From JACTOJ01 sp032335695 (GTDB lineage Bacteria > Bacillota > Clostridia > Clostridiales > Clostridiaceae): a stretch of 64,000 nucleotides of DNA. A model generated the notes under the pieces. It was not told the DNA's origin. It searched no databases and saw nothing but the letters and a program-made list of their open reading frames with translations. Both the position numbers and the translations under genes were made by a program. Each line of letters opens with the position of its first letter. Position 1 is the first letter of the stretch. Shown one piece after another: positions 41,498 to 50,128 of the stretch. The stretch spans positions 69,536-133,535 of the forward strand of contig NZ_JACTOJ010000011.1 in the NCBI RefSeq assembly GCF_032335695.1, written 5' to 3'.

Positions 41498-41550
41498 GGC
41501 TGTGTTTTAGAGTCTGCTAAAAAGCATAGCAGATTTAAAACAAAGTCTAA
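41498..41550 (+). repeat. Intergenic hairpin repeat, copy C, inside the deo operon
   Basis: GGCTGTGTTTTAGAG, a stem TCTGCTA-aaaagca-TAGCAGA, then TTTAAAACAAAGTCTAA. It starts at the deoB stop and would form a hairpin in the deoB-deoD message. Confidence 0.65.
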
Positions 41551-41585
41551 AGTAGTATTGTTTTTATAAATAGGAGGATTTTACA

Positions 41586-42290
41586 ATGAGCGTTCATATA
41601 GGAGCAAAAGAAGGACAGATAGCAGAAAGTATTCTACTTCCAGGAGATCCGCTTAGAGCAAAGTTTATAGCAGAGACATTTTTAGAAAATGCAGAATGCT
41701 ATAACGAAGTAAGAGGAATGTATGGTTTTACTGGAACCTACAAAGGAAAGAGAGTATCAGTTCAAGGAACTGGTATGGGAATGCCATCCATATCCATATA
41801 TGTTACAGAGCTTATCCAAGCTTATGGAGTTAAAAATTTAATAAGAGTAGGTACCTGCGGAGGGCTTCAAACCAGCGTAAAGGTTAGAGATATGATAATA
41901 GGAATGGCAGCTTCCACAGATTCAAACATGAATAGCCTAACCTTTGAAGGAAGAAGCTTTGCACCTACAGCAAGCTTTAAGCTTTTGAAGAAGGCTTATG
42001 AAGTAGCGGTAGAAAAGGGCTTTGATCCAAAGGTTGGTCAGATAGTAAGCTCAGATGTATTCTATGATGATGCACAGAGCTGGAAGCTTTGGGCTAAATA
42101 CGGAGCTCTAGGAGTTGAAATGGAAGCAGCTGCACTTTACACTATAGCAGCTAAATTCGGAGTTGATGCTCTTGGAATAATGACAGTAAGCGATCATCTA
42201 GTAACAGGAGAGTTAACAACAGCTGAAGAGAGACAGACTACTTTCACAAAAATGATAGAAACTGCTCTTGAAGTAGCAACTAATGTATAG
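41586..42290 (+). CDS. deoD: Purine-nucleoside phosphorylase, hexameric DeoD type
   Basis: 234 residues. Landmarks of trimeric/hexameric DeoD: S-V-H-I-G-A-K-E-G-Q-I-A at the start, L-L-P-G-D-P-L-R-A-K, V-Q-G-T-G-M-G-M-P-S-I-S-I-Y, R-V-G-T-C-G-G, and G-V-E-M-E-A-A-A-L-Y with the V-S-D-H catalytic Asp. Splits purine (deoxy)nucleosides with phosphate. AGGAGG precedes the ATG. Last gene of the unit, followed by a GC-rich terminator. Confidence 0.96.
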   Translation: MSVHIGAKEGQIAESILLPGDPLRAKFIAETFLENAECYNEVRGMYGFTGTYKGKRVSVQGTGMGMPSISIYVTELIQAYGVKNLIRVGTCGGLQTSVKVRDMIIGMAASTDSNMNSLTFEGRSFAPTASFKLLKKAYEVAVEKGFDPKVGQIVSSDVFYDDAQSWKLWAKYGALGVEMEAAALYTIAAKFGVDALGIMTVSDHLVTGELTTAEERQTTFTKMIETALEVATNV

Positions 42291-42299
42291 CTCCAAATT

Positions 42300-42325
42300 T
42301 AAAGCGGCCTCGGCCGCTTTTTTCT
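42300..42325 (+). terminator. Terminator of the nucleoside/deo operon
   Basis: AAAGCGGCC-tc-GGCCGCTTTTTT: compact GC-rich stem with a T run. Confidence 0.9.
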
Positions 42326-42493
42326 TTTATAAAAAACTAGTAAGTGTTGATTTTATAATTTAAGATAGGGTAATATAAAACTATATAGAAATTGTCTGCA
42401 CAATTAACTTATCCAAAAGGCAGGTTGCTTCAATTATAGAATTCCTGCTTTACATAGATAAACATATTAAATGTTTTGATGGAGCTTCGTATT

Positions 42494-43669
42494 ATGATAA
42501 ATAAAGTTAAAACCACGGTTATAATAATAAATTACTGCACAATTATATTAACTCTTCTCATAAGCTGCTTAAACAATAATGAAAAGGATATGCTTTTAGT
42601 GTTCTTATATTTCATGCTGTTATTTTCCTATTCCATTAGAACCTTTTTCATAAGCAGCTATATGCAGAGAGGGATTAAAAGTCGTATAGTTTTATTTTTA
42701 GGTTATTTGCTAGAGGTAGCCTTCATATTTTTAATAAATAGGTTCGATCCAACCAGGGTAACCCTTGCCTGCTATATTATTGTTCTTGATGATGCAGTGA
42801 TGAACAGAAGCCAGAGAACTGGAATAGTAACCTCATTAATAGTATATTTATTCTCTTCTTTTTCCATAGTATTATATATGGATTATGCTATGAATAGAGC
42901 TCTTCCAACCATATTGCTAAGCCTTCCCATATATTTGGTGATGTATATAATATTTTTCCTTATTAAATATCTCATAATGCAGACAGAAATCATAGAAGAA
43001 AATCTAAAGGATATAACAGTAAAAAAACTAGAAAAAGATATAGTGTATGATGAATTAAAGGAAGCTTATAAGAGAGTAGAAAACCTAACGGCAATGAAGG
43101 AAAGAAATAGAATTGCCAGGGAAATTCATGACACAGTTGGTCATACGCTTACTACAGTGTTGGTGGAAATAGAGGCTTCTAAGAGGCTTATAAATAAAGA
43201 TACAGGAAAAGCACTAGATAAATTAAATTTAGCTCAGGAACAAGTGAGAAAGGGATTAAACGATATAAGAAGCTCTGTGAGGATACTTGAGAATGGACAA
43301 GAAATTATGAGCTTTTCCCAATCTCTTAATGCAATAATAGAGGATACTAAAAAGCATTCAGAGGTAGCTATAAAAACTCAAATAGAAGAAATAAACTTAA
43401 CAGAAGAGCAGGGAAAGGTAATACTATCGGCTTTATTAGAGGGCCTTACTAATGGCATAAGACATGGTAAGAGCACTGCCTTTTTGTTTAGGCTTTTGAA
43501 TAAGAATGGACACATATTTTTTTCTCTTTCAGATAATGGCAGAGGGACGGCAGTGCTTACTCCAGGCTTTGGACTTAAAGCCATGAGGGAGAGGGTAGAG
43601 GAGCTTGGAGGAAGGCTTTCTATCAACACCTGCCCAGAGGAAGGGTTAGAATTATGTATAGAGTTATGA
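42494..43669 (+). CDS. NarL-type sensor histidine kinase
   Basis: 391 residues from ATG 42494 (GGAG at 9 bp). Six short hydrophobic helices in the first ~165 residues with hardly any outside loop, so the membrane domain itself, or a partner protein, must do the sensing. HisKA_3 dimerisation box E-I-H-D-T-V-G-H-T-L-T-T (phospho-His) at about 211-222 and a HATPase_c domain with E-G-L-T-N-G-I-R-H-G and D-N-G-R-G-T-x-x-x-x-x-G-F-G-L-K-A-M-R-E-R. It pairs with the response regulator 8 bp downstream. The neighbouring ABC exporter suggests a response to cell-envelope antibiotics. Confidence 0.88.
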   Translation: MINKVKTTVIIINYCTIILTLLISCLNNNEKDMLLVFLYFMLLFSYSIRTFFISSYMQRGIKSRIVLFLGYLLEVAFIFLINRFDPTRVTLACYIIVLDDAVMNRSQRTGIVTSLIVYLFSSFSIVLYMDYAMNRALPTILLSLPIYLVMYIIFFLIKYLIMQTEIIEENLKDITVKKLEKDIVYDELKEAYKRVENLTAMKERNRIAREIHDTVGHTLTTVLVEIEASKRLINKDTGKALDKLNLAQEQVRKGLNDIRSSVRILENGQEIMSFSQSLNAIIEDTKKHSEVAIKTQIEEINLTEEQGKVILSALLEGLTNGIRHGKSTAFLFRLLNKNGHIFFSLSDNGRGTAVLTPGFGLKAMRERVEELGGRLSINTCPEEGLELCIEL

Positions 43670-43677
43670 GGTGAATT

Positions 43678-44328
43678 ATGAAGAAAATAGATATTATAAT
43701 AGCTGATGATCAGACCCTTATGAGAGATGGTCTGAAAACTATATTGGAGCTGGAAGATAATTTTAATATCCTAGGGCTTGCTAGTAATGGAGCGGAGGTT
43801 CTAGAGCTCTGCAGGCAACAGGCTCCTGACATTGTGCTTATGGACATAAGAATGCCTGAAATGGATGGAGTGCAGTGCACTAAGGAGCTTAAGAGGCTCT
43901 ACCCTTCGGTGAAGGTGCTTATTCTTACTACCTTCAATGATGTAGAGTATATAATTCAAGCTATAAATTATGGCGCAGCAGGCTATATACTTAAGGATAT
44001 AGAAGGAGACGCTCTAATAAAAGCCATAAACGATGCTTACAAAGGACAATTTATGCTGCCTAATGATGTAGCAAGAAAGCTAGTAAATAAGATTTATGAG
44101 AGCACTGATTACATAGTGGAAGAAAGTAAAAGTATAGAAGACTTTACTGAAAGAGAAATGGATATAGCCAAGATGATGGCGGAAGGCTTTAACAATAAAC
44201 AGATTGCAGCCTCTCTATTCATATCTGAAGGTACGGTGAAAAATTATATAAGCAATATATACTCTAAGCTGGGCACTTCTGATAGAACCACTGCGGCCAT
44301 AACAATAAAGAAACTTATAACCAAATAA
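43678..44328 (+). CDS. NarL/LuxR-family response regulator
   Basis: 216 residues. Receiver domain with the acidic pair I-I-A-D-D and phospho-Asp in V-L-M-D-I-R-M-P-E-M-D-G (about 54), plus T-T and K in L-I-L-T-T-F and Y-I-L-K-D. The C-terminal LuxR HTH (about 148-212) has T-E-R-E-M-D-I-A-K-M-M-A-E-G-F-N-N-K-Q-I-A. Translationally close to the kinase (GAGGTG). Ends in a terminator, so the ABC genes downstream have their own start and are the likely target. Confidence 0.92.
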   Translation: MKKIDIIIADDQTLMRDGLKTILELEDNFNILGLASNGAEVLELCRQQAPDIVLMDIRMPEMDGVQCTKELKRLYPSVKVLILTTFNDVEYIIQAINYGAAGYILKDIEGDALIKAINDAYKGQFMLPNDVARKLVNKIYESTDYIVEESKSIEDFTEREMDIAKMMAEGFNNKQIAASLFISEGTVKNYISNIYSKLGTSDRTTAAITIKKLITK

Positions 44329-44370
44329 TTACTCCGGTCATAGAAAATGTGACCGGGGTAACTTTTTTAT
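44329..44370 (+). terminator. Terminator of the two-component operon
   Basis: TTACTCCGGTCA pairs with TGACCGGGGTAA around a short A-rich loop, then CTTTTTT. Confidence 0.85.
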
Positions 44371-44428
44371 TACTGTAAAAATTTCGTATAATTACAGAGA
44401 TGAAAGTTTTGGAAAGGAAGTGAGTGCT

Positions 44429-45568
44429 TTGAAACCTTTATCCGTGATAAATTATAATATCAACAATAAAAAAAGATTTGTCACCTCGATAATTTCAGTA
44501 TTTGTGGCAGTGGTATTTATCTATGTATTTTATTCTCTTTTAGCCTCTTTAAATTCTTCTGTTCACTTTATTACAGTGGAAAATTATAAAAATCATTCCG
44601 AAGTGACAGAGTATAGTAAAAGTGAACCTATAGAGGACGATATATTGAAAACTTTAGAAGACAATAAGGATGTAGATAAGCTAGTACCATTTATGAATTA
44701 TGGTTTAAGATACAGCGTACCCGGTACTATTACTCAGGTAGATGCGTTAGCTTTAAGAAGCAGCGATATGAGCTACGTGATGAATGAGTATGGAGCTTCT
44801 ATCAAAGAAGGAAGACTGCCTGAAGAAGGTAAAAATGAGATAGCAATATATGATAAAGTTGCGCTAAATAAAAAAGTAAAGCTTGGAGATAAGGTAGGGA
44901 GCAGCATAAATCAATTTGACAATTTAAATGGAGAATATAAAATTGTAGGGATATTAAAGGGTAATACAATGCTTTCTATAGTGAGTGCAAATGATTCTAC
45001 GATGCCCAATTATGCTGATGAGCAGCAGAATCTGCATAGAGGAATTTTAATATTTCCTAAGGAAGGAAAGCTTGAAAATGTGAATAGCACAGTAGAAAAT
45101 CTGGATCAGGGAAAGGTAAAGCTGATGACCTTAAATTTTGCTCAGAAAGAGTTTGACAGCAGTATGAATATAATGAGCGTGCTGGATATCATATGTTTAT
45201 TATCAATAATACTGATGGTAATTACAGTAGGCAGCACAAAATATGTGCATTTTTTCAATAGAAGAGAAGAGCTTGGGATTTTAAATGCTATGGGCTATAG
45301 CAAGAAAGAAATTTTAGTTAGAGCAATAAAAGAGGTAGCAGCACTAAATGGGATAGCTTATTTGATAGGCTTGGCAGCTGCCATAGGCATAAGCTGTCTC
45401 ATGGCTCAAAATATGTTTGATAGTAAAGGGGCCATAGGTATTGTTATCAACAGAAAATCAATAATCATGTCCTTATATATTCCTTTATTCACCACTCTTT
45501 TTACTGTAGTTCCTATAAATATGATGATTAACAAGCTTGATCCAATAAAGATGATTGAAAGTAACTAG
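44429..45568 (+). CDS. FtsX-like ABC exporter permease 1
   Basis: 379 residues from TTG 44429. This start is chosen because the paralogue downstream begins M-K-P-L-A-T-L-N-Y with ATG and this one reads (M)-K-P-L-S-V-I-N-Y at the same place; the GTG at 44420 is nearer the GGAAG site but adds three residues with no counterpart. MacB/FtsX topology: one helix (about 18-42), a large outside domain (45-250), then three helices near the C-terminus (255-280, 308-335, 345-370). Likely works with the ATPase and the second permease to remove or sense peptide antibiotics. Confidence 0.82.
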   Translation: MKPLSVINYNINNKKRFVTSIISVFVAVVFIYVFYSLLASLNSSVHFITVENYKNHSEVTEYSKSEPIEDDILKTLEDNKDVDKLVPFMNYGLRYSVPGTITQVDALALRSSDMSYVMNEYGASIKEGRLPEEGKNEIAIYDKVALNKKVKLGDKVGSSINQFDNLNGEYKIVGILKGNTMLSIVSANDSTMPNYADEQQNLHRGILIFPKEGKLENVNSTVENLDQGKVKLMTLNFAQKEFDSSMNIMSVLDIICLLSIILMVITVGSTKYVHFFNRREELGILNAMGYSKKEILVRAIKEVAALNGIAYLIGLAAAIGISCLMAQNMFDSKGAIGIVINRKSIIMSLYIPLFTTLFTVVPINMMINKLDPIKMIESN

Positions 45569-45579
45569 GAGGTATTGTT

Positions 45580-46254
45580 ATGAGTTTTAAGTTAGAAAAA
45601 GTTAATCTTATTTACGATATAGGTAAAGAAGTCCAAACTTATGCACTTAAAGATATAAATTTGACCTTGGAAGGAAATAAGCTCATAGGAATTATGGGAC
45701 CTTCCGGAAGCGGAAAAAGCTCCTTGCTTTATGCTATGGCGGGTTTTAAAAAGCCTACTTCAGGAAAAGTATTTTACAATAATTCAGAATACAGCTCTTT
45801 AAATTCCTCAAAAAAATGTGATATGAGAAAGCAGGATTTCGGTTTTATATTTCAGAGGCATTTTTTAATTGATTATATGACTATATTGGATAATATCCTG
45901 ACACCTATAAATGATGATAGTAAAGAGGCAAAAGTAAAAGCCATGGAGCTTTTAGAAAAATTCAAGCTTGGTCATTTAGCAAAGAAAAGGCCTAATCAGC
46001 TTTCTGGAGGGCAAAGGCAGAAGGTAGCTATTGCAAGAGCTTTAATCAGTGATCCTAAGGTTATCTTTGCAGATGAGCCTACAGCTGCTCTAGACCATAA
46101 AAGTGCTAAAGAAGTTATGGGCTTTCTTGAGAGCTTTAAAGAAGACAGAATGATAATAGTGGTAACTCATGATCCCTCTATTCTTGTAAATGCAGACAGC
46201 ATAATAAATATGGCTGATGGAGCCTTAGTATCTGCTGAAAGCAGGGAGGGATAA
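45580..46254 (+). CDS. MacB/LolD-type ABC exporter ATPase
   Basis: 224 residues, single ABC domain: Walker A G-P-S-G-S-G-K-S-S, signature L-S-G-G-Q-R-Q-K, Walker B V-I-F-A-D-E-P-T-A-A-L-D, and V-V-T-H-D. This short MacB/LolD/BceA-like form partners FtsX-type permeases. AGGAGG precedes the ATG; flanked 11 bp and 2 bp by the two permease genes, so the three are one operon. Confidence 0.92.
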   Translation: MSFKLEKVNLIYDIGKEVQTYALKDINLTLEGNKLIGIMGPSGSGKSSLLYAMAGFKKPTSGKVFYNNSEYSSLNSSKKCDMRKQDFGFIFQRHFLIDYMTILDNILTPINDDSKEAKVKAMELLEKFKLGHLAKKRPNQLSGGQRQKVAIARALISDPKVIFADEPTAALDHKSAKEVMGFLESFKEDRMIIVVTHDPSILVNADSIINMADGALVSAESREG

Positions 46255-46256
46255 CA

Positions 46257-47366
46257 ATGAAACCGCTAGCCACATTAAATTATGTTGGTAACAACAAGCG
46301 AAAGGTGCTCCCAAGTTTTATCTGCATTGCTTTTAGTGTTTTTTTAGTATATTTGTTTTCGCTTTTATTATCAAGTTGCGAAAATGATATAAGATTATGC
46401 AGCGTAAATATGACGGAAAAAGGGACTGCTATAATGTCAAACGATAAAAATGCTATATCTGAGGATATGCTTAAAGCTATAAAAGGTGACAGCAATACTA
46501 AGTCTGTCATACCTATAATAGCTGATATTGGAAGCTTTCAATATAAAACTATAATGGGGGGAATGTCTTTAGATATATATAATGTATTTTCAGAGGATGT
46601 ACAGTCGCTTTTAGCTTCCTTAGAATTAAAAATTACTGATGGGAAGATGCCTGAAAAAGGTGAAATTCTTGTTCCACTGAAGTATGCAAAGCAGAATAAA
46701 ATAAAAATAGGTGACATAATTGAAAATAACCCTAATATAGGAGCTTACCTGAATAAAAAATACAAGGTATCAGGCTTTATTGATGGATATACAATGGTGG
46801 GCATAGTGTCTGATTCTGGAAATGTAAGCAGAGAAGAAGCCTTTAAGAATAACGTATTATATGGTATAAAAGATAAAAATAATGACAGCTTAAGCAAGTT
46901 TTTAAAAAATAAAGCTGGAAATAAAATAAATGTTATAGATTATAAAACTATAAAAAAGGATATAGATCAATTGATTTTAAGCGTAAATTCTCTTGAATTT
47001 ATATTAAATATAGTCATAATTCTGGTGCTTTCTATATCTCTTGGGAATCTAAATTATATAGGGTTTATAAATAGAAAAAATGAATTTGAAATTCTTTATG
47101 CAGTAGGGTATAAAAGAGGCTTCCTTTACAGGAAAACTGTAAGAGAAAATTTCTTAAACTCTTTAGCAGCTTTCATATCAGGAATCATTTTTACTGCCGG
47201 CGTAGTAGAGATGATAAATATTTCTGTATGGATACCAAGTGGACGATATGTGGAGATGTTCAATTTTCAAGATATGCTTACAGCCTTTATGGTGCCTTTA
47301 TTAGTATCCTTTATAAGCAGCGTAGCTCCAATAAAGGAAATAAGAAGCATCACCGTAGGAAATTAA
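46257..47366 (+). CDS. FtsX-like ABC exporter permease 2
   Basis: 369 residues with the same plan as permease 1: N-terminal helix, large outside domain, three C-terminal helices. The N-terminal stretch K-P-L-A-T-L-N-Y...N-N-K-R-K is clearly paralogous to that of permease 1, so the pair arose by duplication and probably forms a heterodimer. This differs from BceAB systems, which have one ten-helix permease. Two bases separate it from the ATPase stop. Confidence 0.82.
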   Translation: MKPLATLNYVGNNKRKVLPSFICIAFSVFLVYLFSLLLSSCENDIRLCSVNMTEKGTAIMSNDKNAISEDMLKAIKGDSNTKSVIPIIADIGSFQYKTIMGGMSLDIYNVFSEDVQSLLASLELKITDGKMPEKGEILVPLKYAKQNKIKIGDIIENNPNIGAYLNKKYKVSGFIDGYTMVGIVSDSGNVSREEAFKNNVLYGIKDKNNDSLSKFLKNKAGNKINVIDYKTIKKDIDQLILSVNSLEFILNIVIILVLSISLGNLNYIGFINRKNEFEILYAVGYKRGFLYRKTVRENFLNSLAAFISGIIFTAGVVEMINISVWIPSGRYVEMFNFQDMLTAFMVPLLVSFISSVAPIKEIRSITVGN

Positions 47367-47447
47367 AACATAACAAAGCATGGAATTTTCTGAAAGCTCT
47401 TGATATAATAGCAGTATAAAAAGTTTATTATATCTGGGGTGAATTTC

Positions 47448-47972
47448 ATGGAAAATGTAAAAAAAGAGTTTTATGCGCCTAAAAAAATTGTCAGTAATGT
47501 AGGGATATTTTTATTAATATTTATCTATTTAATAAAAGGCATTCCGGCTATAGTAACCTGGAATTTTAAATCTCAAGGGGCGGAGGTTTTTACTATACTG
47601 ATGACTCTCTTTATGATAATATTTCTGATAGCTTATTCATATAGTACTTACAAAATACTTACTAGAAAAACTCCAGACCTTATTATATGGGAAGATGGTT
47701 TTGTTTTCAGGCAGGGAGAGTTATTGAAGGATACTACCTATAATTTGTCAGAGGTGAAAGAGATATTTGTGCCTAAATGGGATGAGTATGTTAGAGTGAC
47801 TTTAAAAGATATAGACAAGATTATAGTGCCTTTAACCTTGTTTAAGAAAGAAGATCGAGCAGAGATTAAAAACTGTTTTATGGAATTAAAAGATAAAATT
47901 GATGGTGAGAATAATAAAAATTCTAAACCAAAAGAGTATATCGTGGTGAATTCTAAGCCTTATTCCAAATAA
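47448..47972 (+). CDS. Small membrane protein with C-terminal PH-like domain, unknown function
   Basis: 174 residues from ATG 47448 (GGGGTG at 7 bp; the earlier in-frame start lies before that site). Two hydrophobic helices (about 13-33 and 44-65), then a cytoplasmic beta-rich region (I-I-W-E-D-G-F-V-F-R-Q-G-E, Y-N-L-S-E-V-K-E-I-F-V-P, V-R-V-T-L-K-D-I-D-K-I-I-V-P-L) resembling bacterial PH-like domains, and a Lys/Asn-rich tail. I do not recognise a named family. Its position after the ABC exporter could mean co-regulation, but no shared transcript is evident. Confidence 0.6.
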   Translation: MENVKKEFYAPKKIVSNVGIFLLIFIYLIKGIPAIVTWNFKSQGAEVFTILMTLFMIIFLIAYSYSTYKILTRKTPDLIIWEDGFVFRQGELLKDTTYNLSEVKEIFVPKWDEYVRVTLKDIDKIIVPLTLFKKEDRAEIKNCFMELKDKIDGENNKNSKPKEYIVVNSKPYSK

Positions 47973-47992
47973 AAAAAGACCCTATGTAATTA

Positions 47993-48021
47993 TTGCATAA
48001 TTATCAGGTATGAAGTATAAT
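47993..48021 (+). promoter_or_regulatory. Promoter of the T-box leader
   Basis: TTGCAT (47993-47998), 17-bp spacer, TATAAT (48016-48021); RNA would start near 48028, just before stem I of the T-box. Confidence 0.75.
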
Positions 48022-48024
48022 GAT

Positions 48025-48311
48025 TTAAAAGATAAATCTATAAAGATTTTGATGAGAAAGAGTACATTAAGTGGAAGCTTAAAGAGAGCCGATGATAGGT
48101 GGAAAATTGGCAGCGAAGCTTAATAGAAGCAGTCTCTGAATCGCTTGCTGAGAAAGGAAGCTTTAGCTTCACATTAGGCATAGACGTAACCTTACGTTAA
48201 AAAGGAAGAAAATTATTGGATTTTCTTATGAGAGAGCACTTCTGTGCTAACTAGGGTGGTACCGCGATTTAACTCCTTCGTCCCTTTACCAAGGGATGAA
48301 GGGGTTTTTAT
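48025..48311 (+). promoter_or_regulatory. T-box riboswitch, probably tRNA-Ala responsive
   Basis: Canonical parts in order: stem I with GATGAG and AGTA (48061-48064), AGAGAG with a distal hairpin GCCGAT...ATTGGC, the 3' specifier strand, then the T-box AGGGTGGTACCGCG (48253-48266) and a terminator (AACTCCTTCGTCCC pairing with GGGATGAAGGGGTT, T run to about 48311). Opposite AGTA the sequence reads TAATAGAAGCAGTC, giving specifier GCA (Ala, 48129-48131) or AGC (Ser, 48128-48130). The T-box tetranucleotide is TGGT, which pairs with a tRNA ending ACCA. tRNA-Ala has A73 whereas bacterial tRNA-Ser has G73, so alanine is favoured. Uncharged tRNA-Ala would allow read-through into the Lrp/aminotransferase genes. 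Confidence 0.9.
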
Positions 48312-48378
48312 TTTTTTAATAAAAAGGATATATTTTAAGACAGAAGTAAATAATAAAAAAATTTAGGAGGGCTATTAA

Positions 48379-48858
48379 ATGGAGGAAATTTTAGAGATTT
48401 TGGAGAAAAACAGCAAATATTCTGCAGAAGAAATAGCAGTTATGGTAAGCAAGGATGTAGAAGAAGTTAAGAGGATAATAAAAAAATATGAGGAAGATAA
48501 TGTAATAGTAGGCTACACTACGCTTATTGACTGGGACAATGTTGCAAAAGAAACTGTAACGGCACTTATAGAGGTTAAAGTAACGCCTCAAAGAGGTCAA
48601 GGGTTTGATAAGGTAGCAGAAAGAATATATAAGTTTCCGGAAGTAAGAGCATGTTATTTAATGTCCGGGGGCTTTGATCTAACCGTAATAATACAAGGAA
48701 AAACTATGAAGGAGGTAGCACTTTTTGTAGCTGAAAAGCTAGCAGTACAGGAATATGTTTTGAGTACTGCAACTCATTTTGTATTGAAGAAATATAAGGA
48801 TCATGGAACCATATTTAAAGAAAAGCCTATGGATGACAGAGAGGGGTTATTTATATGA
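48379..48858 (+). CDS. Lrp/AsnC-family regulator (AlaR-like)
   Basis: 159 residues: N-terminal HTH (I-L-E-I-L-E-K-N-S-K-Y-S-A-E-E-I-A-V-M-V-S-K-D-V-E-E-V, 4-31) and C-terminal RAM/ligand domain (V-T-A-L-I-E-V-K-V-T-P-Q-R-G-Q-G-F-D...V-R-A-C-Y-L-M-S-G-G-F-D-L-T-V). Overlaps the aminotransferase by 4 bp (ATGA). The pair matches the Bacillus subtilis alaR-alaT (yugG-yugH) arrangement, where an Lrp protein activates alanine transaminase synthesis. Here a T-box adds a second level of control in the leader. Confidence 0.85.
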   Translation: MEEILEILEKNSKYSAEEIAVMVSKDVEEVKRIIKKYEEDNVIVGYTTLIDWDNVAKETVTALIEVKVTPQRGQGFDKVAERIYKFPEVRACYLMSGGFDLTVIIQGKTMKEVALFVAEKLAVQEYVLSTATHFVLKKYKDHGTIFKEKPMDDREGLFI

Positions 48859-50027
48859 AGCTGGAGGACATGATTCTTGATAGGGTAAAAAATATGCCTC
48901 CTTCAGGCATAAGAAAATATTTCGACATGATTAATGAGATGGACAATGTTATATCCTTAGGTGTTGGGGAACCCGATTTTGTTACTCCATGGAATATAAG
49001 AGAGGCCGGGGTATATTCTCTTGAAAAGGGTCATACCCATTATTCTTCAAATGCAGGCTTTGTTGAGCTTAGAGATGAGATAGCAAGATATCTTACCAGA
49101 TATAAGCTGTTTTATGATCCTAAGGATGAAATCATAGTTACGGTTGGGGGAAGTGAAGGAATAGATATAGCACTAAGAGCACTGGCAGGACCTGGGGACG
49201 AAGTGATAGTTCCAGAACCAAGCTTCGTAGCCTACAAAGGCTGTACGGCCTTTACCGGGGCTACTTCTAAGGTGATAAATCTAAGAGAAGAAGATGATTT
49301 TAAGCTTACCCCAGAGCTTCTTGAAGCAGCTATAACTGATAGAACTAAGGTGGTAATAATACCTTTTCCTAATAATCCTACAGGAGCTGTGATGAGCAGG
49401 GAAGACCTTAAGCCGATTGTAGATATATTAAAGGATAAGGATATTATAGTATTATCCGATGAAATATATTCTGAACTCACTTATGAAACAGAGCATGTAT
49501 CCATAGCAAGCTTTCCGGAGATTAGAGACAAAACCCTAGTGATAAATGGATTTTCTAAGGCTTTTGCCATGACTGGCTGGCGTCTTGGATATATCTGCGG
49601 AAATAAAATACTTATAGATGCTATGAAAAAAATACATCAATATGCAATAATGTGTTCTCCAACTACTTCGCAATATGCTGCTATAGAAGCGTTGAGAAGC
49701 AGCAGGCAAAGTGTGGATGAAATGATGAGAGAATATAATAGAAGAAGAAAAGTTATGCTTCAGGGATATAAGAAAATGGGACTTAAATGCTTTGAGGCCA
49801 AAGGTGCTTTTTATCTTTTCCCAAGCATAAAATCTACTGGACTAAGCTCTGATGAATTCTGCGAAAGATTATTAAAAGAAGAGAAAGTGCTGGCGGTTCC
49901 AGGTGATGCCTTCGGAAGCTGCGGAGCTGGATTTATAAGAACCTGTTACGCATCTTCCCTGGAAAACATCAAGGAAGCTCTAAATAGGATGGAGAGATTC
50001 TTAAATAAACTGGCTAAGAATAATTAA
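48855..50027 (+). CDS. PLP-dependent class I aminotransferase (AlaT-like)
   Basis: 390 residues, fold type I. Landmarks: L-G-V-G-E-P-D-F-V-T-P, Y-S-S-N-A-G, F-P-N-N-P-T-G-A, D-E-I-Y-S-E-L-T-Y, and the PLP lysine in N-G-F-S-K-A-F-A-M-T-G-W-R-L-G-Y (about 235). Family members include alanine, aspartate and aromatic transaminases, which look alike. The alanine-type T-box and the Lrp partner favour pyruvate-to-alanine transamination. Translationally coupled to the regulator. Confidence 0.88.
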   Translation: MKLEDMILDRVKNMPPSGIRKYFDMINEMDNVISLGVGEPDFVTPWNIREAGVYSLEKGHTHYSSNAGFVELRDEIARYLTRYKLFYDPKDEIIVTVGGSEGIDIALRALAGPGDEVIVPEPSFVAYKGCTAFTGATSKVINLREEDDFKLTPELLEAAITDRTKVVIIPFPNNPTGAVMSREDLKPIVDILKDKDIIVLSDEIYSELTYETEHVSIASFPEIRDKTLVINGFSKAFAMTGWRLGYICGNKILIDAMKKIHQYAIMCSPTTSQYAAIEALRSSRQSVDEMMREYNRRRKVMLQGYKKMGLKCFEAKGAFYLFPSIKSTGLSSDEFCERLLKEEKVLAVPGDAFGSCGAGFIRTCYASSLENIKEALNRMERFLNKLAKNN

Positions 50028-50128
50028 TAAAAAAATACTAAAAATACTAAGAAAATTGTCATTTTTCACTATAAACATATTCAATATAATATAGTATAAT
50101 TTTCTTTAAGAGAGGAGTTGTTTTAAGT

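Noticed and set aside
48128..48130. Serine specifier (AGC) for the T-box
   Set aside because: The T-box TGGT pairs with A73, which bacterial tRNA-Ser lacks, and the downstream genes fit alanine. Kept only as an alternative.
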